IMG/VR virus record: IMGVR_UViG_3300020470_005894
Span: 29,915 to 93,914 of that record
Source of the DNA: a virus
Length of the DNA stretch: 64,000 nt
Strand: one strand, 5' to 3'
Under the pieces are notes generated by a model. That model worked only from the letters and a program-made list of their open reading frames with translations. It was not told where the DNA came from and made no database searches. Shown here one piece after another: positions 26,501 through 33,574 of this stretch; within the stretch, counting starts at the first letter, position 1, and the number at the start of each line of letters is the position of its first letter. The position numbers and the translations under genes were made by a program.

Positions 26501-29243
26501 TATCCGCAAAGGATTCTCCAGACGTTTGTATAGCTGTCACACCGACACTGTCAAAAGTTAAAGTACCGCCACTAATAGTGACGGCGCCGGCGAAGGTTGC
26601 TAGTTTATTGCTGTCTAGCCTTAATACTTCGGATTGTGAGGCGTCAGCATCGGTTGTGTACATAACCAAGGCTGCCCCATTTTCACTTGCGCTCCAGCCG
26701 GCATCACAGATTGCTTCAATTCTTGCACCAACGGTGATTGTACCTGATCCGTCTTCTGCGCCGGCAAACTCAATAACACCTAAGCGATCGTCATCGGCCA
26801 TCGCGGCGGTGTCGTCGGAGGCTAGCCTTATAAAGCCACCTGATGAGCCTCCGCTGGCAGATCGATCAGTTATTGTAAGTTCCGGATCGGTGCCGGCAGA
26901 CTCCATTTTGATATCCCCAGTAAAAGTAGCCAAGCCATCGTCGTCAATTGTAAGTCTTACGGTGGGCACATGGTTGTCAGCATCATGTGTCGTCGCAAAA
27001 ACAATTTTCGATGGAACTGCACCTTCTCTGGCAACTGCATCGCCGGCAAACTGAATATAAGCAGCTAATTTTGCTTCGTCACTAGATCCATCACCGTCAT
27101 TCGTGACTCCCCAAGCAGCGATCTCGCCAATAACCTCTCCTGCGGCTGTGTGACTGCCAGCCCCAAAAGTATTAATAGTGTCATTTGCTACTTTTTGAAA
27201 TAATAGGCGGCCAGCTCCGCTGGCTCCATCGGTAGCATCTGACCAGCTGCTAATTTCAATTGTTGGACGAGATGCATCGCTGCTGGATTCTGTGTTAGAA
27301 ACCTCCAACATATAGCTCGGGTAGGGGTTGCCAATACCAACGAGACCTGTGTCTAAAATTCGCATGCGCTCGGCAATAGTTTCCCCATTGGTTGTAGAAA
27401 AGCTTAAATATGCGTCATTTTCATTACCATCCCATGTTTGGGCTGCATGTGCTGAGATTCTTGCTCCTTCACTAATTGTGTTCGAGCTATCTTCAGAAGC
27501 ACGGAAAGAAATGGCCCCTATATTATGAGTTGAAGTAATTGGAGCGTTGTCGTCTTGGACTAATATCAGGTAAGCGCCGTTGGCCGAGGAGGTGCCAGAG
27601 CCGCTGGTGTTTTTAACAGTCAAATCTCCAGCACTATATGTTAATGTAGACTCCGAAGTAACCGTACCATCGCCATCGTCTGTAAGAAGTTGATTTGCTG
27701 CCCCGTCGACGCCAACGGGATGCAAATCAGAAACAGAAAGTACGCCGCTGCTGGCGCTAAGACCAGTCGCAGAGGCAGTGCCGGCGATTGCAGTAACCAA
27801 ATCAGAGACTGATTCAGCTTTTGGTACGCCCGTGGCGCTGCCATCCAAGATTACTAAATGATCATCAGCTACAGCAACAGCTGCAGCTGCAAGGTTAAGT
27901 TTGGTCACCTGGCCAGAGCTATTTACTACTATTGCTGTGTTTGTTCCATGGGCAGAGCCATGGCCAATTTCGAGCGTATTGTCTCCGTCATCAAGTCCGA
28001 TTCGATAGTCTTGTTCGTTTCCGTCGAACACCAGCATTGTATCTTCTGCGCCAGCGTCACCGATGGTAAGCTTAGGGCTTGCTCCAGCTAATATAACTTC
28101 TCCGTCACCAGATGTTATAGTTAAGCCACCGTCTGAAGCAACTGCCAAAGTAGAAGCGTTACTTCCGTCATATGAAAGCTTAAGTTGCGTGCTAGCGCCA
28201 TATACTTCAAGTAAAGAATCCGGGTCGGAGACACCAATACCAACGTAGCCATCTTCGTCAATAACCATTTTTGTAGTTGCTGCCTCGCTCTTCCCAGTTT
28301 GGAAGACCAAAGCAGTTGAATTGACAGTATCTGAAAACGTGGCTTGTGCTATTGCTGCAATGGACGCCCCAATTTCATCTGAATCCGTACCAGTATCAAG
28401 AGGCGCGTAGAAATTAATACGTCCTAAGACATCATTTGCTACGACCGTAGGCTCTTTTGTTGCAAGCGTCAATACCGCGCCTGTTGTAGTAAGCCCACTC
28501 CTTATTTCAAGATCTGATATGGGGTCGACTGTTCCGATACCAATTTTGCCGGTAGAGCGTACAGTTAAATGTGTATCTGTAGCAGTAGAACTACCGTGAA
28601 GATTAAAAACACCACCTTGTGTATTCATCCCTCCAACGATGGAACCGTCTCTTCTAACTGATACGTGGCCGTGGCTATTGGCTGATGTTCCTCCAACAAT
28701 ATTTCCAACAACATCTAACTTGTATGCTGGAGTTGCGGATCCGATGCCGACTCTATCATTTGTGTAGTTGTATACAAAATTGCTTGATCCGCTATGAACA
28801 TTGTTTTTAGCAAAAATTACATGCTTATCATTTTCATAGCCCATATGAAAAGAAGAGGAACTTAAGCTACCAAGTACTATAGAACCGATAGTATCTTCAA
28901 AAGATAATTTCACCCAAGTGCCAGCGGCTCCCGCTGAACCAGAATAAATAACCCAATCATTATAATTCCAACTAGTGTAGCCCTCGACGTTGTGTGTGCC
29001 AGAGCTAGTAACTTGCCAATAATCACCGGCGGCTGCGGTTAACGGATATGTTACATCTGCAGAATAACCGCTAGCTCTGGTGCTACTACCTGTCTGAAAA
29101 AGACCTGCCAAAGGACCACCGTATTCACCATCGACGCCGGATCCGGTGCCAAAGTTTTTAGTAGCATCCCAATAGCCTCTAAACCTAGCGGCGCCTAAAA
29201 AGGCAATACTTCCTGTTGCTATGGCATCATATTGTGTTGGCAT
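23568..29243 (-). CDS. Giant repetitive fibre / appendage protein
   Basis: The protein has 1891 residues. Residues about 20-115 form a domain common at fibre N-termini (FRGYWDATKNFGTG, AGDYWQVTSSGTHNVEGYT, WNYNDWVIYSGSAG). At least five modules of the type GIGxxxPxxxLxV follow (near residues 165, 234 and 334, and two more later), typical of phage fibre shafts, then beta-strand repeats rich in Asp/Gly/Thr. Residues about 1500-1730 repeat segments such as ALTTGTAIDVSADALTSGKV. The end (about 1760-1891) is a beta-rich cap. It is probably a trimeric receptor-binding fibre. It lies between small virion genes and the scaffold gene rather than in the tail cluster, so a head fibre or a separate whisker is possible. 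Confidence 0.8.
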   Translation of the reverse strand: MPTQYDAIATGSIAFLGAARFRGYWDATKNFGTGSGVDGEYGGPLAGLFQTGSSTRASGYSADVTYPLTAAAGDYWQVTSSGTHNVEGYTSWNYNDWVIYSGSAGAAGTWVKLSFEDTIGSIVLGSLSSSSFHMGYENDKHVIFAKNNVHSGSSNFVYNYTNDRVGIGSATPAYKLDVVGNIVGGTSANSHGHVSVRRDGSIVGGMNTQGGVFNLHGSSTATDTHLTVRSTGKIGIGTVDPISDLEIRSGLTTTGAVLTLATKEPTVVANDVLGRINFYAPLDTGTDSDEIGASIAAIAQATFSDTVNSTALVFQTGKSEAATTKMVIDEDGYVGIGVSDPDSLLEVYGASTQLKLSYDGSNASTLAVASDGGLTITSGDGEVILAGASPKLTIGDAGAEDTMLVFDGNEQDYRIGLDDGDNTLEIGHGSAHGTNTAIVVNSSGQVTKLNLAAAAVAVADDHLVILDGSATGVPKAESVSDLVTAIAGTASATGLSASSGVLSVSDLHPVGVDGAANQLLTDDGDGTVTSESTLTYSAGDLTVKNTSGSGTSSANGAYLILVQDDNAPITSTHNIGAISFRASEDSSNTISEGARISAHAAQTWDGNENDAYLSFSTTNGETIAERMRILDTGLVGIGNPYPSYMLEVSNTESSSDASRPTIEISSWSDATDGASGAGRLLFQKVANDTINTFGAGSHTAAGEVIGEIAAWGVTNDGDGSSDEAKLAAYIQFAGDAVAREGAVPSKIVFATTHDADNHVPTVRLTIDDDGLATFTGDIKMESAGTDPELTITDRSASGGSSGGFIRLASDDTAAMADDDRLGVIEFAGAEDGSGTITVGARIEAICDAGWSASENGAALVMYTTDADASQSEVLRLDSNKLATFAGAVTISGGTLTFDSVGVTAIQTSGESFADNNTSLMTSAAIQDKIEALITAEDLDVTADSGTIDIDLNSETLSIVGTSNEVNTSATGTTVTIGLPNDVTLTGDLTVSGGDVTYGNGQNATLGVTATAAGTAGKSLTITSGGVTAGSGTANRTGGDLVLSSGAATGTGTSSIQFKTAVAGSSGTAAATPAERMRIHTDGNVGIGDSAPGTLLQLKGADAYLTLQNSTSENSAGGCETKIIFEDHGNNALGQIEVSHVGSSDDEKGQLILKTNNDSGLQTALTISEAQLVTFAGGFAVGSDASGDILYYNGTKYVRLAKGSDGQVLKLASGIPSWASGGGGAVSAVANGSDDRIATFSSSDALNGEAQLTFDGSTLNVGTSGDGADLVLHSATAAHVGITWDHDGETEGILIGGADNHGIDFKFYGESAGNHIHWDMSADSLIVTGDATDAIKCVGGFNLDGKATIDPGAADADGVVITHTYTDTSAATIKALDINFDKTGNTTSNNTIYGLFLDMDNTSATNGTNTMIGASITPTLTHDADAGTAAVTGAIITATAGTNGAGTATGMEITATGGDNNLGLVLKCADGGDDLTIQSSADADDLFKIQVGAAGATTITTVDDGGHAADLTFTIDGAIKLDGDGVEIENDSDSGAPALLIDNDDPDAIALDIDAGNEDANVVDITADALTSSNVINISADGLTTGKGISLASTSNNLNGAVLLDINGSGTSTDDYTIVKITKDASNASDSNAIVGLDIDFDGTDGTAARAFRIDSEQTDGIILELNGDALTTGTAIDVSADALTSGKVINLTCTNNSLNGGNLIYAEYDGTSTNLQQIVKIVNDNGSATKTVPLDIQQDSAWPALAIRANGPIITTQVLNQVNTDGNHTITVAQLIYAALARGTNGALSGTRTDITPTAAQIVAAIPGCVNNQIFTFKYCNFDFDTGGGDGANNIVLDLGTGVTDPQGQAATTYTLTPGQARNFLFRVTNAASSSEAVQIVPDGPAYTITS

Positions 29244-29258
29244 TCACTAGTTCTCCCC

Positions 29259-29867
29259 TTAGGTCTCAGCCATGCCAGAAACGAAGTACTTCGTTATTGA
29301 ATCAGTTGCTAGCACGCAAATAACATCAACAAAATCCCCAGCAATAGCTTTATTATCAACAAAAGTAACCACATTACTACCAACAGTAATACCCTGAGCC
29401 GCATTAGCGTCTCCTGTACAGGACGCTATTCTTCCTATTATTAAATCATTAGAAGTATCGCCACGAACTATAGTTATATTATTACTTCCAGTGCCTGCGT
29501 TGTTAATAGCAAATCGACAGTGCCAACCAATGAGCTGCGCAGCTTCGGCAGCATTGGTGGCAGTAGGCAAGGTGACAGCGAAATTACCTTGATTTAAAGT
29601 TACAATGCCCCCACTGTAAATTACCGCGTTGTTTACATTAGATAGATCTAAAGCGCTATCTCTGCCTATGACAGCATATTTAAAGTGAGCAAAGCCTCCA
29701 GAACCGCCTCCGTCTAGAGAAAAAGCGTTGGCGACGCCATCATATTGTTTAAAACACAATAAAGCAGCGTTATCATTTACATTGTGTGTGAATACAGCCT
29801 GCGTGGCAACGGTATCTGTGTCCAATGTCACTATAGTATCAAGTTTTTCTCCCGGTTTAAAACCCAT
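29259..29867 (-). CDS. Small beta-rich virion protein, fibre-associated
   Basis: The 202-residue protein is rich in Asn, Thr, Gly and Ala and predicts as beta-strands. Its stretch FAVTLPTATNAAEAAQLIGW followed by CRFAINNAGTGSNNITIVRG has the same order as the end of the giant fibre upstream in the genome map (TPTAAQIVAAIPG ... GANNIVLDLGTGV), so the two may share a C-terminal cap fold. It has no signal peptide. GTAGGAGGAG precedes ATG 29867. A receptor-binding tip or a fibre cap is the best guess. Confidence 0.6.
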   Translation of the reverse strand: MGFKPGEKLDTIVTLDTDTVATQAVFTHNVNDNAALLCFKQYDGVANAFSLDGGGSGGFAHFKYAVIGRDSALDLSNVNNAVIYSGGIVTLNQGNFAVTLPTATNAAEAAQLIGWHCRFAINNAGTGSNNITIVRGDTSNDLIIGRIASCTGDANAAQGITVGSNVVTFVDNKAIAGDFVDVICVLATDSITKYFVSGMAET

Positions 29868-29878
29868 TGCGTCTCCTC

Positions 29879-30322
29879 CTACTCAGTTATACCTGAGCCA
29901 GTCATAGCATACATCGAACCAGTTGGAATATTGGTTAACGAGGCATAAATTTGAAATCCTGCTGCGCCACCCGGTGCAGAAAGATAAAGTTCCTTGCACT
30001 TAACATCAAAATCCATAGAGTCCTCATGGCTATCTAAGCGAATGTAATGACCACGGTCTACGATTGACTCTGGACCACCGGCTGAGCTAGTAGAGACAAA
30101 ATGAATCCTAAGACCTGATGACGCAGCTGCCATCGAGCCTGAAAGTATAACTGTTACTTTTTTTGTCACGTAAGGAAACTGAACTCTCATCTCATTGTCT
30201 GCCGGTATGACAGAAGCAGTAACATAAGGGTGACCAGAAACCTGATATGATCCTACATTTCTTAAGCCAACACGCGTGGAACCCTGAAATATACGTGAAT
30301 TTGAATCTGTTGGGTTTGCCAT
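29879..30322 (-). CDS. Small virion-like protein of unknown role
   Basis: This 147-residue protein begins with a short flexible tail (MANPTDSNSRIFQGSTRVGL) and continues as beta-strands (EMRVQFPYVTKKVTVILSGS, YIRLDSHEDSMDFDVKCKEL). Gly/Ser-rich loops and the absence of membrane segments fit a small particle protein. It lies between the bS21 homologue and the fibre-associated gene, with AGTAGGAGAG before ATG 30322. I see no known family. Confidence 0.55.
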   Translation of the reverse strand: MANPTDSNSRIFQGSTRVGLRNVGSYQVSGHPYVTASVIPADNEMRVQFPYVTKKVTVILSGSMAAASSGLRIHFVSTSSAGGPESIVDRGHYIRLDSHEDSMDFDVKCKELYLSAPGGAAGFQIYASLTNIPTGSMYAMTGSGITE

Positions 30323-30331
30323 TTTTCTCTC

Positions 30332-30562
30332 CTACTTTATATTTAGTTTTTGATTTCTTTCTCGCTCTGCTTTTCTAGCATTGCGCTTTTTTTTAAGTTT
30401 TTCTCTTCTCTTTTTCGCAGAAGGCTTTTCAAAAAATCTTCTATCTAAATAGTCTTCTATTATTCTTTCTTTTTTAACCTTTTTCATGAATTTTTTTATA
30501 AGACGGTAACCATCGCCTTTTGTTTCTCTTAGAGAAACCTCAACGTTAACTGCTCTTTTCAT
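30332..30562 (-). CDS. rpsU: Ribosomal protein bS21 homologue
   Basis: The 76-residue protein aligns along its length with bacterial bS21: a short N-terminal strand (VNVEVSLRETKGDGYRLIKK), then KFMKKVKKERIIEDYLDRRF and the hallmark FEKPSAKKRREKLKKKRNAR, compare YEKPTTERKRAKA in E. coli. bS21 binds the small subunit near the anti-Shine-Dalgarno region of 16S rRNA and helps start translation. A phage copy could replace the host protein and favour phage mRNAs. The start at 30562 overlaps the upstream stop codon (ATGA); an upstream in-frame ATG at 30586 would add eight residues with no RBS. Phage-borne bS21 is known from large viral surveys and pelagiphages. Confidence 0.9.
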   Translation of the reverse strand: MKRAVNVEVSLRETKGDGYRLIKKFMKKVKKERIIEDYLDRRFFEKPSAKKRREKLKKKRNARKAERERNQKLNIK

Positions 30563-30951
30563 TTTTGCCCCATTAAAGTTTTCCACTTACCACTCGAAAG
30601 TTTCTCTATAGCACTAATATCTACGCCAGTGTCTCCGGGAGAAACTCCTGACATAGGGCCACGCGAGTCATCAGGAATTTGTCTTGTTCCTGAAAATACA
30701 TCACCAAATTTATTGGATTCGTTTAATCTTTTTATCTTTTCCTGTCTTTTTCTCTCTGCGCGTTCTTCCCTCAGAGCCATTTCTTGCTGAGTGATAGAAG
30801 AAGTATTTTTTTGTTCGACAATAGTATTATTGTTTAATCCACGTGCGACTTCTGCGACAACACTAGACAGCACGCCTTCTTGCAGCAACACTTCTTTAAC
30901 TGTCTGCACTATTAATGGTTTTAAAATTTTTTTAAATTCTGATACTTTCAT
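30559..30951 (-). CDS. Small helical protein of the prohead block
   Basis: The product has 130 residues. Residues 1-40 (MKVSEFKKILKPLIVQTVKE VLLQEG) are an amphipathic helix of a kind seen in several small phage assembly proteins. Residues 55-80 are a charged coiled coil (MALREERAERKRQEKIKRL). The C-terminal half is Gly/Ser/Pro-rich and ends SSGKWKTLMGQK. The gene starts 1 nt after the prohead protease and overlaps bS21, so it belongs to the same translation unit. A scaffold-associated role is possible but unproven. Confidence 0.6.
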   Translation of the reverse strand: MKVSEFKKILKPLIVQTVKEVLLQEGVLSSVVAEVARGLNNNTIVEQKNTSSITQQEMALREERAERKRQEKIKRLNESNKFGDVFSGTRQIPDDSRGPMSGVSPGDTGVDISAIEKLSSGKWKTLMGQK

Positions 30952-30952
30952 T

Positions 30953-31588
30953 TCAATCTCTCAATATTGAGTCTATTAGCTGATCTATTTTTTTATCTTT
31001 TGATTCATTTAAATAAGCACCAATACCTGGATCCATATTGATCTTGGTGGTGACGTTCATAGAGGGTGAGAGATATGCGTTAGGAGTGGAAGGCTCAGAC
31101 ACCATATCAAAACAAATTAATTGAAAATCGTCTTGCACTTCTGTAATGCCATTCTTCTCATCAGTTGAGCCTAATCCTCTAGAAGATATTCCCAGCTTGC
31201 ATCCAGCTTTTACTAATTCTTTTAATATCTTGCCTGAAGGAGTTTCTAAAACCTCAATCTTTCCCATTACATTGTCACCTTCCCACCACATTTTAGTGAC
31301 AAGATGAGAGGCATTCTTTAAATTAATTACTGAATCATCGGGATGGTCTAATTCTCCTAGAGACCTCCTCTCTCTAATTGCTTTTTGGTAGTTTTCTACC
31401 TCTCTTTTCAAGGTTTCTCTACGATACACTCGTCCATTGCCGTTTTTTGTACCAGCTTTTTGACATATGCCCACAAGGTAGACTGCCCCCTCCATAACGT
31501 TTTTCTTCTCAGATTCAGATAAAACGTGCAGAGGACATCTACCTTCAGGACATAATTCGAAGTATTCCTGTAGAAGCTCCTTGGACAT
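30953..31588 (-). CDS. 21: Prohead protease gp21
   Basis: The 211-residue protein matches T4-type prohead proteases. NGRVYRRETL opens the core, His82 sits in GELDHPDD, a Ser at 135-136 sits in LGISSRGLGS, and the DMVSEPSTPNAYLSP block follows near 161-175. These are the conserved His and Ser of the herpes-like serine protease fold. It should cut scaffold and capsid proteins after LxE-type sites inside the prohead. The protein is about the length of mature T4 gp21. It lies in the gp20-gp21-gp22-gp23 order, though several genes and the giant fibre now separate it from gp22. Confidence 0.9.
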   Translation of the reverse strand: MSKELLQEYFELCPEGRCPLHVLSESEKKNVMEGAVYLVGICQKAGTKNGNGRVYRRETLKREVENYQKAIRERRSLGELDHPDDSVINLKNASHLVTKMWWEGDNVMGKIEVLETPSGKILKELVKAGCKLGISSRGLGSTDEKNGITEVQDDFQLICFDMVSEPSTPNAYLSPSMNVTTKINMDPGIGAYLNESKDKKIDQLIDSILRD

Positions 31589-31592
31589 TATT

Positions 31593-31757
31593 TTACTCGC
31601 TTCCGTTGCTGTTTGATTTCATACCTTTCTGACCCCAGTTTTTAGGGTATTTATTGGCACACTTGCCAGCGTTTCTAACACCCCAAGTCGTGCTTCCTGG
31701 GCCGTGGCCTTTAGGCGCGCTTGAATTTTCTTTTACAACTTTCTTCTTGTCAGACAT
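31593..31757 (-). CDS. Small Gly/Lys-rich protein
   Basis: The 54-residue protein starts at ATG 31757, with AAAGGAG 8 nt upstream. A longer frame opens at ATG 31823 but lacks an RBS and crosses a hairpin. The sequence is basic and polar (MSDKKKVVKENSSAPKGHGP, then GSTTWGVRNAGKCANKYPKN) with one cysteine. It is located just before the prohead protease gene. No family recognised; a small virion or DNA-binding role cannot be told apart. Confidence 0.55.
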   Translation of the reverse strand: MSDKKKVVKENSSAPKGHGPGSTTWGVRNAGKCANKYPKNWGQKGMKSNSNGSE

Positions 31758-31780
31758 TTTATATACTCCTTTTAAAATGT

Positions 31781-31807
31781 TTAATAAAATGCGAGGCTCA
31801 CCCTCGC
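31781..31807 (-). terminator. Hairpin GCGAGG/CCTCGC with AT-rich tail
   Basis: The minus strand reads GCGAGG, GTGAG, CCTCGC, then ATTTTATTAAACATTTT. The short strong stem with a T-rich tail may attenuate transcription into the prohead protease genes. It overlaps the stop codon of the short frame at 31798-31863. Confidence 0.4.
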
Positions 31808-31863
31808 GTGTTATGACTACCATTACAGCAGCGTCTTACTTGTGGTCTATTTTGCCGTTTCAT
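31798..31863 (-). CDS. Possible 21-residue peptide, coupled to upstream gene
   Basis: ATG at 31863 overlaps the stop of the DUF1360-like gene (TAATG) and lies 7 nt after a near-perfect Shine-Dalgarno, AGGAGGTGA. The frame encodes a basic peptide (MKRQNRPQVRRCCNGSHNTR plus Gly) and ends inside a hairpin. It may be a leader peptide whose translation opens or closes the hairpin. The alternative is that the strong RBS is chance. Confidence 0.35.
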   Translation of the reverse strand: MKRQNRPQVRRCCNGSHNTRG

Positions 31864-32174
31864 TAGTTATCACCTCCTTTTGTATTTCTAAATTTTAAGC
31901 CGAAATCATTCAATATCATGCTCAAGAAATAACTTGTCCCGGCAGCAAGCCATCCTAAAAGTAATCCGTTAATTAAATTGTAGTCGTAAGTAAATAGTTC
32001 TGTGTAACAATTGATGCTCCACAAAAACACTCCTGACCAAAAACCTAAACAAAGAGGGCAGTGAAACAATTCACCTAGCTTTCCTTTAGAAGGTCTAACA
32101 GAATTAAAAATAGATCCGTATACTAAAATATACGTTAATCCATAAGAACATAATACAAAATACAATAATTCCAC
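31863..32174 (-). CDS. DUF1360-like membrane protein
   Basis: This 103-residue protein has three hydrophobic segments (about 3-22, 44-58, 70-90). It carries the CPLCLGFWSG motif (Cys39 and Cys42), diagnostic of a small membrane family common in cyanophages and other marine T4-like phages. The role is unknown. It stands between the gp67/68-position genes and the prohead protease. The C-terminus (FGLKFRNTKGGDN) is cytoplasmic by charge, and its last codons carry the Shine-Dalgarno for the next short frame. Confidence 0.7.
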   Translation of the reverse strand: MELLYFVLCSYGLTYILVYGSIFNSVRPSKGKLGELFHCPLCLGFWSGVFLWSINCYTELFTYDYNLINGLLLGWLAAGTSYFLSMILNDFGLKFRNTKGGDN

Positions 32175-32181
32175 ATATCAC

Positions 32182-32760
32182 CTATAATCTATATATTGAA
32201 TTAATACCATAACTTATCATATTGGGTGGTAGCGAGCCTTTGTTTTGCTGATGTCTACTAGGATCAAATTCTGTAAACTCATCCGGCTCAGGCTGCAAGA
32301 ATTGTTCTTCGCTTTCCTTCTCAAATTCTTCTTTATCTTTGTAGAAAGGAAGTTCTTTGTCAATAAATTTAGACAAAGAGTATAAAACATATTCTATTTT
32401 ATCACCCTCGCCTGCAGCTTCTGGTATTTTTGCTTCCATAGACATAAAAATATTTCCAGCCTGTATACTATCATAAACTATGACACCTTGTGAAGCAAGA
32501 TGTTTAAAAAGTCTTTTTTGGCTAGTGTGTAACTCATCGTCTAAGTCATCTTTTGGGATGGAAACAATCTTACTAAGCTTACTCATAATAAATATATCCA
32601 TTTCTGGATGGTCTGAAATTATTATATTGCCATCAATTGTTGCGCGAGCTTTAAGAAATACTTTCTCTACTTCTTTATCTTGAATTTTTATTTTCAAAAC
32701 TAAAGCTTTTTTAGGCTCTTGATCTGCAGGCCCGTCGAGTACTTTTATCTTAATTGCCAT
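32182..32760 (-). CDS. Unknown protein in the gp67/gp68 position
   Basis: The 192-residue protein has a mixed alpha/beta first half (ALVLKIKIQDKEVEKVFLKA ... IDIFIMSKL-like) and an acidic, polar C-terminal third (EFEKESEEQFLQPEPDEFTE). It overlaps the previous gene by 11 nt. In T4 the two small genes after the portal, 67 and 68, encode prohead core proteins. Position suggests a similar prohead role, but the sequence gives no match I can name. Confidence 0.55.
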   Translation of the reverse strand: MAIKIKVLDGPADQEPKKALVLKIKIQDKEVEKVFLKARATIDGNIIISDHPEMDIFIMSKLSKIVSIPKDDLDDELHTSQKRLFKHLASQGVIVYDSIQAGNIFMSMEAKIPEAAGEGDKIEYVLYSLSKFIDKELPFYKDKEEFEKESEEQFLQPEPDEFTEFDPSRHQQNKGSLPPNMISYGINSIYRL

Positions 32761-33574
32761 TATTGTTTAACTCGCTAACTAGAGACTGAATTTTTAAAAA
32801 CTCAGTCAGAAGGCTTTTATCAATTGCCCTACTATCGTAATTATCTACTCTTTCTATAATTTTCTTTAATTTTTCAGATGTGTTGCTGTCAGTCTCGTTC
32901 AACTTTTCTTGTAGAGATTCTTTAACTGCTTCAATTTGCTCATAAAGAGCTAATTTAAAATCCAGGCCACCGTCTTGATATGAGGTTATGTATTTGCCCA
33001 AAAGCTTCTTTTGGCCCTCGTTTAATTTTTCTGTATACTGGTCATTAAATTTTTCTATAAATTTTTTGACTGTTAAGTTATCAATATTTTTAATTGTTTC
33101 TGCGCCATCAGATAAATTAGAATTAGAAGTCAGCCTTTTAACTATTTTCTCTTCCAACAAGACTTGATCTCGCGGCCCTAGTTTTTGTTGCAAAATTTGA
33201 TTTAAAGTTGCTAAATCTTTAAAATTAGAAACAAAAATATTCCATGAATCCTTGCCATATTTTTTATTTATTTCATTTATTAACCTAGATTGCTCAGAAA
33301 AAATCTTTCTTTTATCTAAAGATGCATATTGTTTTTTTGCTTCAGCTAAAATCTTAATAACCGTCTGGGTATCTGTGTTTTCTAAATCTTGAAAAGAATT
33401 ATATATAGCCAACTCTTTACCTAGCGTTCTGTCCTTAGAGAAAAATTCTTTAATAACATTTATAGTGTTATTTTTTCTAGTAAAATTTTCATTTATTGCA
33501 GAAACAGTCAATTCTTTTATAAGCACTTCATATAAAAAAGCAGTGTTTCTTTTCTTATTATGATTCAGTCTCAT
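32750..33574 (-). CDS. Helical protein after the portal gene
   Basis: The 274-residue protein is almost wholly helical and charged (for example MRLNHNKKRNTAFLYEVLIK at the start, then ELTVSAINENFTRKN). I chose ATG 33574, with GGAG 9 nt upstream; an earlier in-frame ATG-equivalent at 33598 would add eight residues of the type expected from readthrough of the portal end. It overlaps the portal gene by 17 nt. It holds the place of T4 gene 67 or 68 and may be a core or portal-binding protein. No family recognised. Confidence 0.6.
   Translation of the reverse strand: MRLNHNKKRNTAFLYEVLIKELTVSAINENFTRKNNTINVIKEFFSKDRTLGKELAIYNSFQDLENTDTQTVIKILAEAKKQYASLDKRKIFSEQSRLINEINKKYGKDSWNIFVSNFKDLATLNQILQQKLGPRDQVLLEEKIVKRLTSNSNLSDGAETIKNIDNLTVKKFIEKFNDQYTEKLNEGQKKLLGKYITSYQDGGLDFKLALYEQIEAVKESLQEKLNETDSNTSEKLKKIIERVDNYDSRAIDKSLLTEFLKIQSLVSELNNNGN

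Noticed and set aside
26494-27054. Long plus-strand open frames opposite the giant fibre (for example 186 codons here, others at 24427, 26257, 27328)
   Set aside because: They mirror the GCA/GCN-rich codons of the minus-strand fibre gene, lack Shine-Dalgarno sequences and have low-complexity Ser/Ala/Val/Pro products.
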